A stretch of 64,000 nucleotides of DNA, taken from assembly GCA_010909165.1 (NCBI GenBank), contig MU008157.1:496001-560000 (forward strand), in the 5' to 3' direction. The notes beneath the pieces are model-generated. The model did not search any database. It was not told the DNA's origin and worked only from the letters and a program-made list of their open reading frames with translations. Shown here piece by piece: positions 9,312 to 19,830 of this stretch. The number at the start of each line of letters is the position of its first letter. Within the stretch, counting starts at the first letter, position 1. This DNA is from Anthoceros angustus (taxonomy: Eukaryota > Streptophyta > Anthocerotopsida > Anthocerotales > Anthocerotaceae). The position numbers and the translations under genes are program-made.

Positions 9312-11678
9312 ATGGCCTCGGGTGGAGATGCCGGGGCTCCGGAGCATGCTGCGGAGGCGGGGGCCGTGAGCAAGAAGGCGGCCAAGAAGGCGGCAATGAA
9401 GGCGGAGAAGCAGCTGCGGCAGCAGCTGGCGGCGGCGGCGGTAGTGAAGGAAGAGGTCGATCCCCTTGCAGGAAACTACGGGGATGTGGGATTCGAGGCT
9501 TTGCAGTCGAAGGAGTTCACTGGTCGCCACTGGACTCCAGTGTCCAAGCTGCTGGCGAAGTTGGAGGGGGAGAGAGTGCTGGTCCGTGGGCGAGCGCAGA
9601 ACGTGCGGGCAAAGGGCGCCATCGCGTTTTTCATCGTCCGGCAGGCGGGGTATACGGTGCAGTGTGTGCTGAGCAAGGGGGAGCACGCCAGCAACAAAAT
9701 GCTGAAGTTCGTTGGGAGCATCAGCAAGGAAAGCGTCATCGACGTCGAGGGCATGGTGTCTGTGCCAGGCACTGCCATAGCCGCGACCTCGCAGCAGGCA
9801 TGGATGGTGTGAGGAGGTATGAAGTTTCGGATGCTCGCTGCCGGCGTGTTTGAACGTTTCGCTTGTGCTGGCAGGTCGAGATTCAGGTCCGCAAAGTCTA
9901 CTGCGTCAGCAAGGCGGAACCAGTGCTTCCTATCAACCCTGAGGATGCAGCCCGGAGCGAGCGTGAGATAGAGAAAGCAGCTGAGGTACAGTACCCGGAC
10001 GAATGACATAGGTGCATTAGGAAAGCCTACCGTATTCAAGTGTTGGCTCACTTTTTTGTTCTTCTTTGTCCAGGAGAACGTCCAGTTTGTTCGTGTTCTC
10101 CAAGACTCGAGACTCAACAACAGGGTTCTCGACTTGCGCACCCCTGCAAACCAGGGGATTTTCCGGATTCAGTCTCAAGTTGGCACGGTAGGGTGAGCGA
10201 TTCGTTCCCCTCTGCAATCAAATTTCCATGTGGATGAAGGACCTTGATGCTAAGGATGCTGTGTGGCGTGTTTGTAGCTTTTCCGGCAATTCCTTCTGGA
10301 TGAAGATTTCGTGGAGATACATACGCCCAAGCTGATAGCTGGAGCAAGTGAAGGAGGGTCCTCGGTTTTTAAGCTCCAGTACAAGGAGCAACCGGCGTGC
10401 CTTGCCCAGTCACCCCAGTTACATAAGCAGATGGGCATCTGTGCAGATTTTGGTCGAGTTTTTGAAATCGGTCCGGTATTTCGGGCAGAAGATTCCTTCA
10501 CCCACAGGCATCTGTGTGAATTCACTGGCCTTGATCTTGAAATGGAGATCAATGGACATTATTTTGAGGTAACAACTCGTACTTGTGAGAATCGCTTCTT
10601 GTGGGGGTGTTTAGGAGCTGACCACTTTGTCTTGCAGGTGATCGACTTGATAGATCGGCTTTTCATAGCCATTTTCGATGGTCTGAATGAGAAATGTTCA
10701 CGAGAACTCCAAGCTATCAACACTCAATATCCTTTCGAACCTCTGCAGGTTACTTATTTCATTTCCGATGTGTAGTGTGTTGTTTGTTTTTCTTTTTGGG
10801 GAAACTGGGGTTCTGACGATGATGTTTGATGGATGTGACAGTATCTGAGACAGACATTACGGCTCACCTTTGCTGAAGGCGTTCAGATGCTGAAGGTACT
10901 TCTGCCTGAGGCTTGATTGAATCTTACCTCATGTTCAGATTTGGCATGCTCTGGAATGTGTTCTGGTCTGATAAAGGATCTTTTCTGGGCAGGAAGCTGG
11001 TGTAGAGATCGATCCCTTGGGAGACCTGAGCACAGAAGTGGAAAGAAAATTGGGTCAGCTTGTCAAGGAAAAGTAAGCCATCACAACCTTTTTGGTATGG
11101 GTATCGATGGTGGTAACAGCGTCTACCATTATTTGCAGGTACCAAACAGACTTCTACATTCTTCACAGATATCCACTAGCTGTTCGCCCATTCTACACCA
11201 TGCCGTGTGCCGATGACCCAAATTATACCAACTCATTTGATGTGTTCATTCGAGGTATGTAACTTTGTTGAAGAGTCTAGCGACATACTCACCTTTTTCA
11301 GTTTGGTGCAGCTTGCAGTTTTGATGGATGACAGCTGCTGACCATTTGGATCACAGGGGAGGAGATCGTTTCTGGTGCTCAACGTGTCCATGAACCTGGA
11401 TTCTTGGCGAAGCGTGCAGAGGAATGTGGAATCGATGTCAAGACCTTGTCAACCTACATCGATTCCTTCAGGTTTCTCTGTTCTTCCTCAAGTTGGCGGG
11501 TCCTTCTTTTAGTTCTCCAAAAAGTTCCATTGACAAATTTGTCGCATGCAGGTGGGGTGCTCCGCCTCATGGAGGTGCTGGAGTGGGTTTGGAGCGCGTT
11601 GTTATGCTCTTCTGTGCACTTGACAACATTAGGAAGACTTCAATGTTCCCAAGAGATCCAAAAAGACTAGCACCTTAG
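9312..11678 (+). CDS. Aspartyl-tRNA synthetase, cytosolic, 10 exons
   Basis: A class IIb synthetase that charges tRNA-Asp in the cytosol. The exons that keep one frame are 9312-9797, 9875-9985, 10074-10187, 10278-10568, 10638-10748, 10842-10895, 10993-11072, 11139-11254, 11357-11471 and 11552-11678, giving 534 residues, the usual eukaryotic length. A Lys/Ala-rich N-terminal extension comes first, then the OB-fold anticodon domain (about 60-170). The catalytic core includes SQVGT (motif 1 area), [14 protein letters not shown] (motif 2) and [10 protein letters not shown] (motif 3), and the C-terminus is KRLAP. The first ATG with the Lys-rich extension at 9312 was chosen. All introns are short and GT-AG except the first, where the exact family junction SQQ/VEIQ needs a GC donor at 9798. 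A piece of exon 7 is duplicated at 21.2 kb. Confidence 0.95.
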
Positions 11679-11977
11679 ATCATTGACTCTATCTTGACCG
11701 ACATGGGGTCTCACCAAGACATGAGGGCAAACTAGCATTACAAAAGGTGTCAGGACTGAGAGCACCAACTTCCAAGCTTAAACTGTTCCCACAGAAGTTG
11801 CTTAAAGGTTCCCAACCCGGCTGTTCAGCACGGGAGACTGCAGCAGAGAAGCCAATCAAAACGAAACCGTTTCCCAACCCCGCATTCCAGCATGGGAGAC
11901 GGAAGTAGATAAGCCTGTCAAGACGACACAATGGATGCTGCAGCCATCTGCTGGCCCATGGCCCAGGTTATCGAGTC

Positions 11978-12510
11978 TTAGAGACATTGGTGAGAATCAA
12001 GTGAAATGAGAGCAGGAGGTGAAAACGCAGCTCGCACCTCGCTACTGCTGCTTCTTCTGGAGTTGTGCACTTGCTTTTTATTCATATGGAATGGCTGCTC
12101 CAGCACATCAGACAGCAGGCCAGAGGCGCACGAGGCCCTGACTGCCTGCTGAGTGCCTGGATTTTGGCTTTTCAAGGCAGCGATTCCCCAAGCAGGCCCG
12201 CAGCCCCTCGGGAACACAAACAGGTTCAAGGTCTGCTGAAAGATGGTGTTGCCGTTGGAAGACACGAAGCCAACCTCCAGAGTGCCTTCCACCAGAACAA
12301 GAGTTCCGAGGCCCGCCCTTCCCCCCAGCTAGATATTCTACATGTTGGTGTCGTGAAATACATGTGCAAAGACGACCCGGAGGATCAGTATGTTCAATGT
12401 AGCTTGGGCAAGCTGAACGCAAACGGTTGTTCCGCCACAGCAAACGCCGAATCCTGGTTGTCAGGGAAGAAGATGTCTGCTGGATGGTTGCTCCTGTTGG
12501 ATTCACACTG
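11978..12510 (-). pseudogene. Germin-like protein (cupin) pseudogene
   Basis: Germin-like proteins are secreted cupin-fold apoplastic proteins. On the minus strand 12292-12060 reads VEGTLEVGFVSSNGNTIF, then FVFPRGCGP, then IAALKSQNPGTQQAV and DVLEQPFHMNKKQV, which is the C-terminal half of the family in order. Two pieces are missing: the Gly-Asp before FVFPRG, and the segment after PRG that holds the last metal-binding His (PxGxxHxxxN). Upstream (12300-12500) only frameshifted traces remain and the first HxHxxxxE box is not recognisable. The metal site is lost, so this is a relic. Its tail runs on to a stop at 11978. Bases 11679-11977 are the AspRS 3' flank with nothing else visible. Confidence 0.7.
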
Positions 12511-12599
12511 TCATAGTTTGGACACGAAGCTTAGCATCTCTGGCAAGACCGAAGTCGAATTGCACTCTGTCGTGAACGTGCACCGTTGGTAGGAGATAG

Positions 12600-13540
12600 T
12601 ATTACAGACGGATTGATCTTTACATGGGGGATGTGACCTCGCAGACTTGCCCGTCTTCCTTGCAATAATGTGATAGTCCCCACTAAAATGATGCGGTGTC
12701 ACCTGTCGGATGCCACCTCCTTTCAGGCATATGATCTGGGACTTGCTTTACAACCAGCTCGACGGTGGACACACAAGAGGTCGATGCTGTACCACTGAAA
12801 GCTTTCTTTCTGCCAGCGTCAGTCTCTATACTGGAAGCTCACAGAGCCGGGTCAACCTCAATTTATGACGAGGAGTTCGTAGGTGCGCATACATATCAGA
12901 ATCTTCGAAATCTTGAATGTGCGCACCTCATACAGTGTGCAGTCTAATCCTTCACCCTCGTGTTTGGCTGTCCGGAATCGGGTCCGGCAGTCCGAGATCG
13001 CTTCCGGTAACAGTTTCATCCGTTTTGAGTTTGGTATGTTAGGTTCAGCTCGGGAGCGAACCTGCCAGAAATTCTTAGTGGCCCTTTCAGGCCGCTAAGG
13101 GGGGTTGGAAAAAGTTTTCAACCAGCAATTGACGCGTCTCGGTATTACCTCACGAACTGCGTCATTGCCCCAAGCGCAAAGATGAAATGTAATGTCCCAG
13201 GGCTCTATTATATACTCTCAATTCGTGTCAGTCAAATCTCCTCACCCAGTATGGGATATATCGACACCCTATAGCATTAAGCCCATTGCCCACATTCTTG
13301 TGAAAGTGTAAAAGGCCCCTCGGGAACACGAACACAAGTCGCTCTTCTTCAGCGTCAGCTCAAAAGGGTTTTGCTTTTGGAGGAAGAAAACTTGCCGACT
13401 GGCTAGCTTTATCATCTAAGGACGGCGTCAATCTAAATGGGGGCGCCGTTGTTGGGGCATGGAAGGCCTGACCAGTGCCTGCCTGTGTCGGGCTCGGAGA
13501 CGTGCCAGCTGTAACACAAACACAGACGCGAAGAAGCTGA
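12600..13540. other. Intergenic, no feature recognised
   Basis: No open frame resembles a known family and there are no clear repeats. Confidence 0.4.
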
Positions 13541-13557
13541 TCATGAGAATTGCTGGG

Positions 13558-13958
13558 TGAACAGAAACTGGAGGATCACTATTATGCAGGTTCCAAGAAA
13601 GTACCAAGCCCACCTGAATTGGTTGCTGAGGTAGCGAAGGAAGACTTTCATCTCCACGATGGCCAGATCTTTACCGAGACACACCCTGGGGCCCGTGCCG
13701 AACGGCATGACGGTGAGGGCTTTGGTGCCTCCTGTTAAGCACCACACGTGACGTATATCCTCGAGGGCCAGGTGCTAACATGAGGAAGAAGGAGAGCTGC
13801 ACGGAGGTGCAGATGATGTCTGTAGGCTGGGAGCTGAGCACCTACATCGAAGCGAGATGGGTCGAAGGTGTGTGGATCCGAAAACAGTTCCGGGCTGTGG
13901 TGCAAGTTGTAGACATCGAGCACAAGGTTCCAGCCCTTTGGAATGTGATGTCCTGTAC
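13558..13958 (-). pseudogene. Cytochrome P450 fragment (CYP85-clan-like C-terminus)
   Basis: Two P450 blocks lie on the minus strand. Bases 13958-13842 encode IPKGWNLVLDVYNLHHSPEL and DPHTFDPSRFD (the segment before the PERF motif). Bases 13731-13558 encode TVMPFGTGPRVCLGKDLAIV, the haem-binding loop with its Cys, followed by the L helix. They join in frame if 13841-13732 is an intron with a GT donor and AG acceptor. The N-terminal 350 or so residues, with the I and K helices, are not found at higher coordinates, so I read it as a truncated gene copy. The wording is closest to CYP85-clan enzymes; the subfamily is not assigned. Not related closely to the P450 at 22-24.6 kb. Confidence 0.75.
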
Positions 13959-13959
13959 A

Positions 13960-14800
13960 CGGTATGCATGATGTCTACAGGGGAGGGAGGCCCAGCGATT
14001 GCGAGACACCTAAAAACCTCGCCCAGCGCTGCAAATCAGCCTTCCACACATTCAACTGTCTCTCTGGCGATCCCTGAATTGTCGTCGCAATCCGATTACT
14101 GTCGCTGCTTGCAATTGCTCTATCCAGTGCCAGTGCCAGTGCGAATGCCAATGCCAATGTCGACTGTTCGCCCAATAAATGCGTAGCGGCGTTCCATCAC
14201 CCGACCGGCTTGGCTGCATACCCACCGGTGAACGGTTCAGGTGACGCTGCGTGCTTGGAAAGGGGGGCTAGTTTTCCCCGCAACCTCCGTCCGATTTGAC
14301 GTGGAAACTCGGTGGGAGGGAGTCCCACCCTGCCGAACCCATATCTATTTAGGCCTAGCCTGCTTCACGCCAATAGAGTATATATTACATTTACAGTTTG
14401 ATATGAGATAATATTAGGTATTTATTAAAATAAAAATGAATTTATTTCTAGATAATTTATATAAATATGAATCAATAAAAATAGATTAATTTTTTAATCT
14501 ATATGCCTTTTACCCATTTCGAGAACCTATAATATGGTGATTGTTCACCTTTGACGTCTTACATCATCTCATACTAAGAACTATTTGTTCATCTAACTAT
14601 TATCAAAACATAAAGTGTGGGCCACTCGCTCTTCCCTCTTGCTTGCACTGGACGAAGGAGTGAGTAGAGGAGATTCATTTGGCCCCTTGCTTTGCTATAG
14701 GGTACGATTTCGCTAAGCCTTTCATATACCTTTATGCCCTATTGAATGAGGGACAATGCATGTATGTTCCTTTGGCAAATTTTAATTGGCTCTCTATTTT
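13960..14800. other. Intergenic, AT-rich from 14.38 kb
   Basis: No gene is recognised. Bases 14110-14165 hold a short CAGTGC/GAATGC-like repeat and 14380-14520 is strongly AT-rich (ATTAGGTATTTATTAAAATA). Confidence 0.4.
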
Positions 14801-15868
14801 GCTGTTCCTTTGGGCTGTAGTTCGAAGAGGTCCGATTTGACCAAGCCTTTCATGTGCCTTGTACCCTATGGAGAGGCAAGGCCATGTATGGTTCTTTACT
14901 TTTCTTCCATGTGCTTTTGTACTCTACTGAGAGGCAAGACCTATGGTTCTTTGCTTTCTTTCATTCTCCCTTGTACCTTACTGAGGCGCAAGGCTCTGTA
15001 TAAGCAAGGCCATGTATGGTTCTTTGCTATCTGCCTGTGCACGCTACATAAAAAACCAAGTATGGTTTTTTGCTTTCTGCCTCTACACGCTACATAAAAA
15101 ACCAAGTATGATTTTTTGCTTTTTGCCTCTACACGCTGCATAAAAAACCAAGTATGGTTTTTTGCTTTCTGCCTCTACACGCTACACAGAAAGCGTGTGC
15201 ATGCTACACCATCTATGGTTGCACGTTACACCTAGACGCTACACCATCTATGGTTCTTTTGCACACTACACAGAAAGTGTGTGCATGCTACACCATCTAT
15301 GGTTGCACGTTACACCTAGACGCTACACCATCTATGGTTCTTTTGCACACTATACAGAAAGCGTGTGCACGCTACACCATATATGGTTGCACAAAGTGTG
15401 TACGCTACACCATCTATCGTTGCACGTTATACCTGTATGCTACACCACTAATGGCTCTTTTGCTTGCTGCTGCACCATCTATGATCGCTCACTACAACTA
15501 TGCACGTGGTTGCACGTTACATCTGTACGTCACACTATTTATGGTTCTTTTGCTTGTTGCTACACCATCTATGGTTGCTCGCTATACCTATACACGCGCT
15601 TGCACGCTACACCTGTATCCTACACCATTAATGGTTCTTCTGCTTGCTGCTACACCATTAATGGTTCTCTTGCTCGCTGCTACACCATCTATGGTTGCTT
15701 ATACCTGTACGCTACAGAATTTATGGTTCTTTTGCTCGGTACTATACCATCTATGGTCGCACGCTACAGCTATGTAGGCTACACCATCTATGGTTCTCAT
15801 ACTACATCATTTATCATTCATATGCACGGTACACCATCTATGGTTCTCATACTACACCATTTATGGTT

Positions 15869-16015
15869 CTTTTGCTCGCTGCTATGTAGCGAGCAAAAGA
15901 GCGCTCACATAGGCGTAGAGAGCAACCTTTTGCTCGCTGCTATGTAGCGAGCAAAAGAGCGCTCACATAAGCGTAGAGAGCAACCTTTTGCTCGCTGGTA
16001 TGTAGCGAGCAAAAG
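15869..16015. repeat. Three 58-bp repeats, each with a perfect hairpin
   Basis: The 12-base arm CTTTTGCTCGCT and its exact complement AGCGAGCAAAAG flank a 7-base loop (GCTATGT, GCTATGT, GGTATGT). Hairpins lie at 15869-15899, 15927-15957 and 15985-16015, spaced exactly 58 bases apart. Confidence 0.95.
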
Positions 16016-16040
16016 AGCGCTCACATAGGTGCTCTCACAT

Positions 16041-16090
16041 AGGTGTAGAGAGTAACCATAGGTGTACACCTATGGTTGCTCTCTACACCT
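16041..16090. repeat. 50-bp near-perfect palindrome
   Basis: Arms 16041-16065 and 16066-16090 are reverse complements with a single mismatch. The centre is GGTGTACACC, and the arms carry the GTAGAGAG(C/T)AACC word also found between the hairpins. Confidence 0.95.
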
Positions 16091-16765
16091 ATGCACGCTA
16101 CACCATCTATGGTTCTCATAGATGCTTGCTACACTTAAGCATGTGGTTCTCATAGATGTTCGCTACACCTATGCATGTGGTTCTCATAGATGCTTGCTAC
16201 ACCTATGCACGTGGTTCTCATAGATGCTCGCTACACCTATGCACGCTACACTCTCTATGTATGGTTGTTTGCTCTCCGCTATACCATCTATGTATGGTTG
16301 TTTGCTCTCTGCTACACCATCTGTGTATGGTTGTTTGTTTGCTCTCCGCTACACCATCTGTGTATGGTTGTTTGCTCTTTGCTACACACCTACTCTTGTT
16401 TGCTCTCTGCTATATACCATTTGTGAATGGTTATTTTCTCGTGAATGGTTGTTTGCTCTCCGCTACACACCAACTGTGAATGGTTGTTTGCTCTCCACTA
16501 CACACCAACTGTGAATGGTTGTTTGCTCTCCGCTACACAATTGCCCTCCGCTGCACAAGTGCTCTCCGCTATACATCATTTGTGAATGGTTGTTTGCTCT
16601 CCGCTACACAATTGCCCTCCGCTGCACAAGTGCTCTCCGCTATACACCATTTGTGAATGGTTGTTTGCTCTCCCCACACCTGGTCTCCGCTACACACCAA
16701 CTGTAAATGGTTGTTTGCTCTCCGCTACACCATCCTATGGTTGCATTGCTAGCTACGCTCCATAT

Positions 16766-18440
16766 GAAGAAGAAGAATTTTATTTAAGTTCACTAAGTAC
16801 GGATTTCCGTCATGGGACTGATCTGACAGATATACAAAGAGACTATAATGAAATTTAAGCGCTATTCGAGTCGTGAGACTAGTGCTGTGAGGCATAATCA
16901 AATATCCGGCAAGTTGAGAAGTTGAATTTGGTTGGTCCTCATTTCCCACATTTGTTTCAAGCAAACTCCAGCAATAATAGAGTCAGGAAAATTGAAAAAA
17001 CCCCTGAGTGAAGATCGAGCTGTTGTAAATAGATTGATAAATTTATGCCTGATATCTTCATATATGGGATAGTGGAACACAAAGTGTTCCTCAGTCTCAA
17101 CATCCCTGTTGCATAACCTGCAAATTCTGGACTCCTTTGGTGGCTTTGGACGTAGCCATCTATCAGTCTCAATCCTGAGACGGTGAGATCCGATACGAAG
17201 ATGGCCCGTAATCATCCTAAGCCTGAAAGACACAGGGGTGCGGAGATAGAGAGGAAGCACTGGTTTCCTGGAGTTGGAAAGGCTAGGGAAATCCGGGAGA
17301 AACTCGGGAAGACTCTCGAGACAGAATCCAAACTTCTCGAGCCAGGAAGAAGACTGAGCATACCAGCAGGTCTTGTTACCTGAGGAGGCTAACTTTCGGG
17401 AGGACTGGAACGCAAGAAGGAGATATGAGGGAGTGCGGGTGGGGTGATTAGACTGAGCTTCTTCTAAAGAGTAAAGGTGGTATAGGAAGTTGGTTAGGCG
17501 AAATAGACCCTCAAGTTCAAGCGGGAAAGTGGCAAACTCTGCAAGAAAGATGGCAAGGGGGACAAACTTCTTACATGCAATGTGGGGCCGAAGAAAGGAC
17601 GTCTGAACCTCCTCCACCTTGCGCCAGTCGTCGAGGGAGAGATAGGGTCCCCAAAACTCAGCCGCATACATAGCCCAAGGAACAACAACTGTGTTGAAGA
17701 GCCATTGCTGAGTGGGGATGTCTTTGATGTGCATCCTAGAGCATTGTCTCCGAACCCCACAAGCAGATGCCACACCCTAGACAATGCGAGCAGAGGCAGA
17801 GAGCTTCCACTGGAGTGTTGGGCCATAGAGAGTGCCTCCTAGGTAGACATAAGATCGAACAACCTCCACATGTTCACCATTATAGAAGAACTTCAAATTG
17901 TGCTCAACTGGATCCCGCCGGTTGAAAAACATGACCTTGGTCTTCTTCAAGTTCACTTCCAAATCTTTTGCCGTGGAGAAGCGGGACAATGTGTTTAGTT
18001 GCTGTTGGAGGCCCTCAGGAGAATGGGACAAAAGAGCAATGTCATCTGCATACAAGAGAATAGCTATATATACGAAGGAGAGGAGGCAGCCAGGATCCCC
18101 AGACTCCGCAATCCAAGACTCCATGGAGCTCATCCATGAACAAGCCAAAAAAGTTGGGAGAAGATGGATCTCCTTGCCGCACTCCCAAATTGCAAAGCAA
18201 ATCCAAAAGGTCAAAAGCAGCATAGGGAGTGCGGATCTTGGCCTTCACCTTTTCATAGAGAACCTGTATGGCATGTAAAAGATGAGCAGGCAACCCCAAC
18301 CTATGAAACGAGGCAAAGAGCTTCTCGCGGGAGATAGAGTCAAAAGCTTGGTTGAAATCAACAAAACAGACATAAACATGTCTATAATCCTTCCGCCTGC
18401 TCTTGGCCTCGCTCTCTTCTCTCTCTCAACGCTACATGCT
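16766..18440 (-). mobile_element. Degraded LINE (non-LTR retrotransposon), reverse transcriptase part
   Basis: On the minus strand the RT blocks appear in order: FVDFNQAFDS (block A, about 18372-18335), GVRQGDPSSP (block B, about 18190-18163) and YADD (block C, 18052-18041). These are followed by a connection domain and a C-terminal zinc-knuckle-like CRLC...HFVFHYP (about 17130-17056). A frameshift lies between blocks B and C (about 18.1 kb) and an in-frame TAG at 17777, so it is inactive. No endonuclease domain is visible upstream; the element is 5'-truncated against the minisatellite at 18.48 kb. Its 3' end (16830-16766) reads AGTCCCATGACGGAAATCCG then ACTTAAATAAAATTC and TTC repeats, the same tail as the SINE-like family. 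Confidence 0.85.
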
Positions 18441-18479
18441 TTGTGAAGCAATTCCTATTTTATTTGTATAATGCCGGGT

Positions 18480-18955
18480 ATTGTCTCGGAAAAGAAGGTA
18501 CTCAAGTGAAGGACTTGCACAAGGGAAAAGAAGGTACTCAAGTGAAGGACTTGCACAAGGGAAAAGAAGGTACTCAAGTGAAGGACTTGCACAAGGGAAA
18601 AGAAGGTACTCAAGTGAAGGACTTGCACAAGGGAAAAGAAGGTACTCAAGTGAAGGACATGCACAAGGGAAAAAGGTTCTCAAGTGAAGGACATGCACAA
18701 GGGAAAAAAGGGTCTCAAGTGAAGGACTTGCATGCAAGGGAAAAGAAGGTACTCAAGTGAAGGACATGCACAAGGGAAAAAAAGGTTCTCAAGTGAAGGA
18801 CTTGCACAAGGGAAAAAAGGGTCTCAAGTGAAGGACTTGCACAAGGGAAAAAAGGTTCTCAAGTGAAGGACTTGCACAAGGGAAAAAAGGTTCTCAAGTG
18901 AAGGACTTGCACAAGGGAAATAAGGGTCTCAAATGAAGGACTTGCGCAAAACACC
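18480..18955 (+). repeat. 36-bp minisatellite, about 13 copies
   Basis: The unit is GGTACTCAAGTGAAGGACTT followed by GCACAAGGGAAAAGAA. The first copies are exact; later copies are 35-37 bp with GGTTCTC or GGTCTC starts. Because 36 is a multiple of three, several frames stay open by chance. Confidence 0.95.
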
Positions 18956-18963
18956 CCGTTTCG

Positions 18964-18985
18964 TGGAGACGCCGGGTTTCGATCC

Positions 18986-19031
<46 letters not shown>

Positions 19032-19036
19032 CCCCC
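18964..19036 (-). tRNA. trnA-UGC: tRNA-Ala(UGC)
   Basis: A 73-nt cloverleaf on the minus strand: 5' GGGGGTGTAGCTCAATTGG with box A, anticodon loop CTTTGCATG (anticodon TGC), box B CCGGGATCGAAACCCGG and 3' CGTCTCCA. No intron. It lies directly downstream of the 36-bp minisatellite. Confidence 0.93.
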
Positions 19037-19133
19037 AGATGCCTCGAAGTGCTGGCTTGTACTATAGACCTTATTTTGCTTTATGATTCGTTCGTTAAGC
19101 ATCGTGCGTTTAGATCGATACTACATTACATAA

Positions 19134-19259
19134 AGTGCCTTAAGGGAGTGGATGCCCTTGGTGCAAGTAGCTTAGGCACACCATGGTACAAGTGTGAAGT
19201 ACCAAGTGCCAAGACGGAAATCCGTTCTAAGTGGACTTCAATAAAATTCTTCTTCTTCT
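19134..19259 (+). mobile_element. SINE-like element, copy 5
   Basis: A plus-strand full-length copy: AGTGCCTTAAGGGAGTGGAT head, TAGCTTAGGC, then GACGGAAATCCGT (a GACGG-AAAT-CCGTY hairpin), TAAGTGGACTTCAATAAAAT and a TTC tail. Confidence 0.8.
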
Positions 19260-19261
19260 CA

Positions 19262-19830
19262 TGACCGCCCTGGCGACTTTAGCTGTGAGCTCAAGACCGC
19301 CCTGGCCACTTTAGCTGTGTTTTGAGCTCATGCTCGACTCCATAGGCTCGACAAGCAGATGCTTCTACAAATTCTGACTAGCTAGCGCGTTGTCGTTCTT
19401 CCACACAAAGGAGGAAAGTAAAGGGCCTTTCGTGGCAACAGCTTGTCTGAAGCCGACACGAGAGAAGAAGTCTAATCTAGTCCACTTGGACGGAATGTTT
19501 TTCACAAATTTTCGTCTGTTGTGAAGTAGGCCAATAGAGACGCTGGGTTCCGATCCCGGTTCTTCGCGCATGCGAAATGCACGCCTTATCACTCCAGCTA
19601 CAGCCCGTGGTACCAGCAGCTTCAGTTTCTCTAGATTCGAACGTTTTTCATAATCTGATTCTAATTTTATCAAACTGGATATGAAGTCATGGACAGCAAC
19701 TGGCCGCCCTGGCCACTTGAGCTGTGTTCTGAGTTCATCCTCGACTCCAGAGGTCCGACGAATAAAGGAGGAAAGGAAAAGGCCTTCATGGCTGTTGCTC
19801 GTTTGGAGCCGACAGAAGTTGGTGAGTGGG
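19262..19830 (+). repeat. Diverged direct repeat flanking a tRNA relic
   Basis: The block beginning ACCGCCCTGGC(C)ACTT at 19262-19450 recurs at 19690-19830, including CTCGACTCCA and the GGAGGAAA...GGCCTT stretch, with about 20-25% differences. No function is suggested. Confidence 0.6.
19535..19606 (-). pseudogene. tRNA-Ala-derived pseudogene
   Basis: It aligns along its length to the tRNA-Ala at 18964-19036: TGTAGCTGGAGTGATAAGG for the D arm, ATTTCGCATGCG at the anticodon arm and CCGGGATCGGAACCCAG for the T arm. Stems are broken (D arm, acceptor GGGCTG). The anticodon position would read CGC. Probably a dead copy. Confidence 0.7.

Larger units (their letters stand above)
14810..16750 (+). 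repeat. Complex minisatellite of CTACACCATCTATGGTT type
   Basis: About 1.9 kb is built from short units such as CGCTACACCATCTATGGTTC, TTTTGCTCGCTGCTACACC and GTGAATGGTTGTTTGCTC in irregular tandem order, with local higher-order repeats (a unit of about 100 bp at 15185-15390). Open frames across it are an effect of the repeats and have no protein-family features. Confidence 0.9.

Noticed and set aside
12065-12592. 175-codon plus-strand open frame
   Set aside because: It lies opposite the germin-like relic, which explains the region better.
13558-13958. P450 fragment as part of the gene at 22-24.6 kb
   Set aside because: Wording of the haem region and pre-PERF region belongs to a different P450 clan, and the two are 8 kb apart with complete exons in the latter.
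15154-15947. Overlapping open frames of 207 and 261 codons in the CTACACCATCTATGG region
   Set aside because: They follow the tandem repeat units and use several frames at once; low-complexity Cys/Tyr/His products without domains.
15869-16015. CRISPR-like regular hairpin repeats
   Set aside because: The 58-bp spacing has no unique spacers and the organism is a plant; it is a minisatellite.
18443-18760. 105-codon open frame with 12-residue repeats
   Set aside because: Product of a 36-bp minisatellite; other frames are equally open.
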